Source: Tous-C4FEB sp044356555 (GTDB lineage: Bacteria; Verrucomicrobiota; Verrucomicrobiia; Opitutales; Opitutaceae). Taken from it: a stretch of DNA of 64,000 nt. A program made the position numbers and the translations under genes. The stretch covers positions 1-64,000 of the forward strand of contig JBIKWB010000012.1 of NCBI GenBank assembly GCA_044356555.1, read 5' to 3'. The notes under the pieces are model-generated. The model was not told the DNA's origin and searched no databases. It saw nothing but the letters and a program-made list of their open reading frames with translations. Positions 63,049-64,000 of this stretch are shown here, piece by piece. Each line of letters opens with the position of its first letter. Position 1 is the stretch's first letter.

Positions 63049-64000
63049 AGGGGCGAGGGGACCGCGGTCGTCTTCGATTTTTTGGACCCTTTGGCGGCGG
63101 GCGCCGGAATCTCGGGCAAGCGCGCGAGTTGGGCGAGGAGGTCGCGGATGACGTCGGGGTGGGCGGTGGCGACGTTGCGCGTCTCGAGCGGGTCGTTCGC
63201 GTAATCGAAGAGCTCGAACTGCGGGGAGCCGTCGGCGGCGCGGGCGGCGATGAGACGCCAACGCTCGGTGCGAATCGTGCGTTGGCCGTCGGTCCAGAAA
63301 CCGCGGGCGGGTTTCGCGGCGGGGGTGGCGGGGCGGTCGAGTTGGGGGCGGAGGCTGCGGCCGTCGAGGGTGCCAGGTGCGTTCAGGCCGCAGAGATCGG
63401 CGAGCGTGGGGAAGATGTCGATGGTCTCGACGAGGGCGGCGCTGGTAACGCCGGGTTGGGCGAGGCCGGGAGCGCGAATCATAAGCGGGGAACGCAAGGA
63501 GTGCTCGTAGAGGCAGTGTTTGCCCCAGATGCCGTGTTCGCCGAGGAGGAGACCATGGTCGCTCCAGACGACGACGATGGTGTTGCCGGTGGGGTCGAGA
63601 GTTTTCAGAGCGTCGAGCACGCGGCCGATCTGGGCATCGACGTAGCTGGTGGCGGCGGCGTAGGCCCGGCGAACCTCGCGGGTGTAGGCAGGATCGGTGT
63701 CAGGATCGCGGCCGGCGTGGCCGTAGTTTTTTCGGAATTCGTTGCTCGTATGCCAAGTCGAAGGCCAGGCGGGTTTGGCGGCCGCGGCGGGAGCGAGGGC
63801 GGGAATTTTCTCGGGATCGTGCAGGTCGAAATATCGTTTCGGCGCGGCGAACGGGAGGTGCGGCTTAAAGAAGCCGACGGCGAAAAACCACGGCTCGGAC
63901 GACGCGGAAAGGTCGCGGAGATTTTTTACGGCCTCGTCTGCGATCCAAGCGTCGGGGTAGGCGGAGTCAGGACCGGCGTGGGCCTCGAGGGGCGGAGTTT
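63045..64000 (-). CDS. S1 sulfatase, iduronate-2-sulfatase-like, N-terminus beyond window
   Basis: The minus-strand frame is open to the right edge, so only the C-terminal 317 residues are seen. They include FFAVGFFKPHLPFAAPKRYFDLHDP, a TSYVDAQIGRVLDALKTLD helix, the SDHGLLLGEHGIWGKHCLYE metal site and RTERWRLIA. These match the group of 18923, 30777 and 59956. The active-site Cys lies outside the window. The Lys-rich end (KGSKKSKTTAV) is followed by a four-base overlap with the next gene. Confidence 0.9.
   Translation of the reverse strand, partial: TPPLEAHAGPDSAYPDAWIADEAVKNLRDLSASSEPWFFAVGFFKPHLPFAAPKRYFDLHDPEKIPALAPAAAAKPAWPSTWHTSNEFRKNYGHAGRDPDTDPAYTREVRRAYAAATSYVDAQIGRVLDALKTLDPTGNTIVVVWSDHGLLLGEHGIWGKHCLYEHSLRSPLMIRAPGLAQPGVTSAALVETIDIFPTLADLCGLNAPGTLDGRSLRPQLDRPATPAAKPARGFWTDGQRTIRTERWRLIAARAADGSPQFELFDYANDPLETRNVATAHPDVIRDLLAQLARLPEIPAPAAKGSKKSKTTAVPSPL

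Overview
The window reads as chromosome of a high-GC Verrucomicrobiota bacterium, most likely Opitutaceae. The evidence is the style of its TonB-dependent receptors (an 'LSPF.V' start, then a GY..TLAGT plug entry), an Opitutus-like HPr kinase, a kdsC-lptC-lptA-lptB-hprK gene order, and an unusually large set of exported sulfatases. No rRNA, intact tRNA or CRISPR array was seen. No taxonomic search could be run.

Layout. Positions 1-5048 hold a cell-surface signalling module: an ECF sigma factor, a FecR-type anti-sigma regulator, and an STN-bearing TonB-dependent receptor whose barrel looks cut short next to an unidentified partial gene at the window edge. Positions 5404-8611 are accessory: a DUF4062/HATPase regulator, a 23-bp tRNA-Ser 3' end that looks like an attachment site, and a class II-like Fic protein with two palindromes at its promoter. 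Positions 8974-14694 are core genes: HPr kinase, lipopolysaccharide-export genes, kdsC and a fused 2-oxoacid dehydrogenase E1.

From 14971 to the right edge the window is a sulfatase island of 24 S1-type sulfatases in about 49 kb (one cut by the edge). There are three blocks. A leftward block (14971-23485) has five sulfatases and an esterase-like hydrolase. A two-component system (23648-26028) and a divergent TonB-dependent receptor form the centre; the receptor heads a rightward block (26245-37932) with five sulfatases and a GH71/GH99-like lipoprotein. A long leftward block (37964-64000) has fourteen sulfatases, a second alpha/beta hydrolase, a polar amino-acid ABC transporter and a DUF1016 nuclease gene. 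Inferred function: a sulfated, probably marine or host-derived, polysaccharide or its oligomers is taken up through the receptor and stripped of several kinds of sulfate ester in the periplasm or outside the cell. No formylglycine-generating enzyme, polysaccharide lyase or typical endo-hydrolase lies in the window, so those must be elsewhere.

The most unusual local structure is at 52641-52919. A 279-bp segment with 17-bp terminal inverted repeats (one mismatch) carries a complete GIY-YIG nuclease ORF. It sits inside the PD-(D/E)XK domain of the DUF1016 gene without breaking that gene's reading frame. Several short dispersed repeats, some translated inside genes, also stand out.
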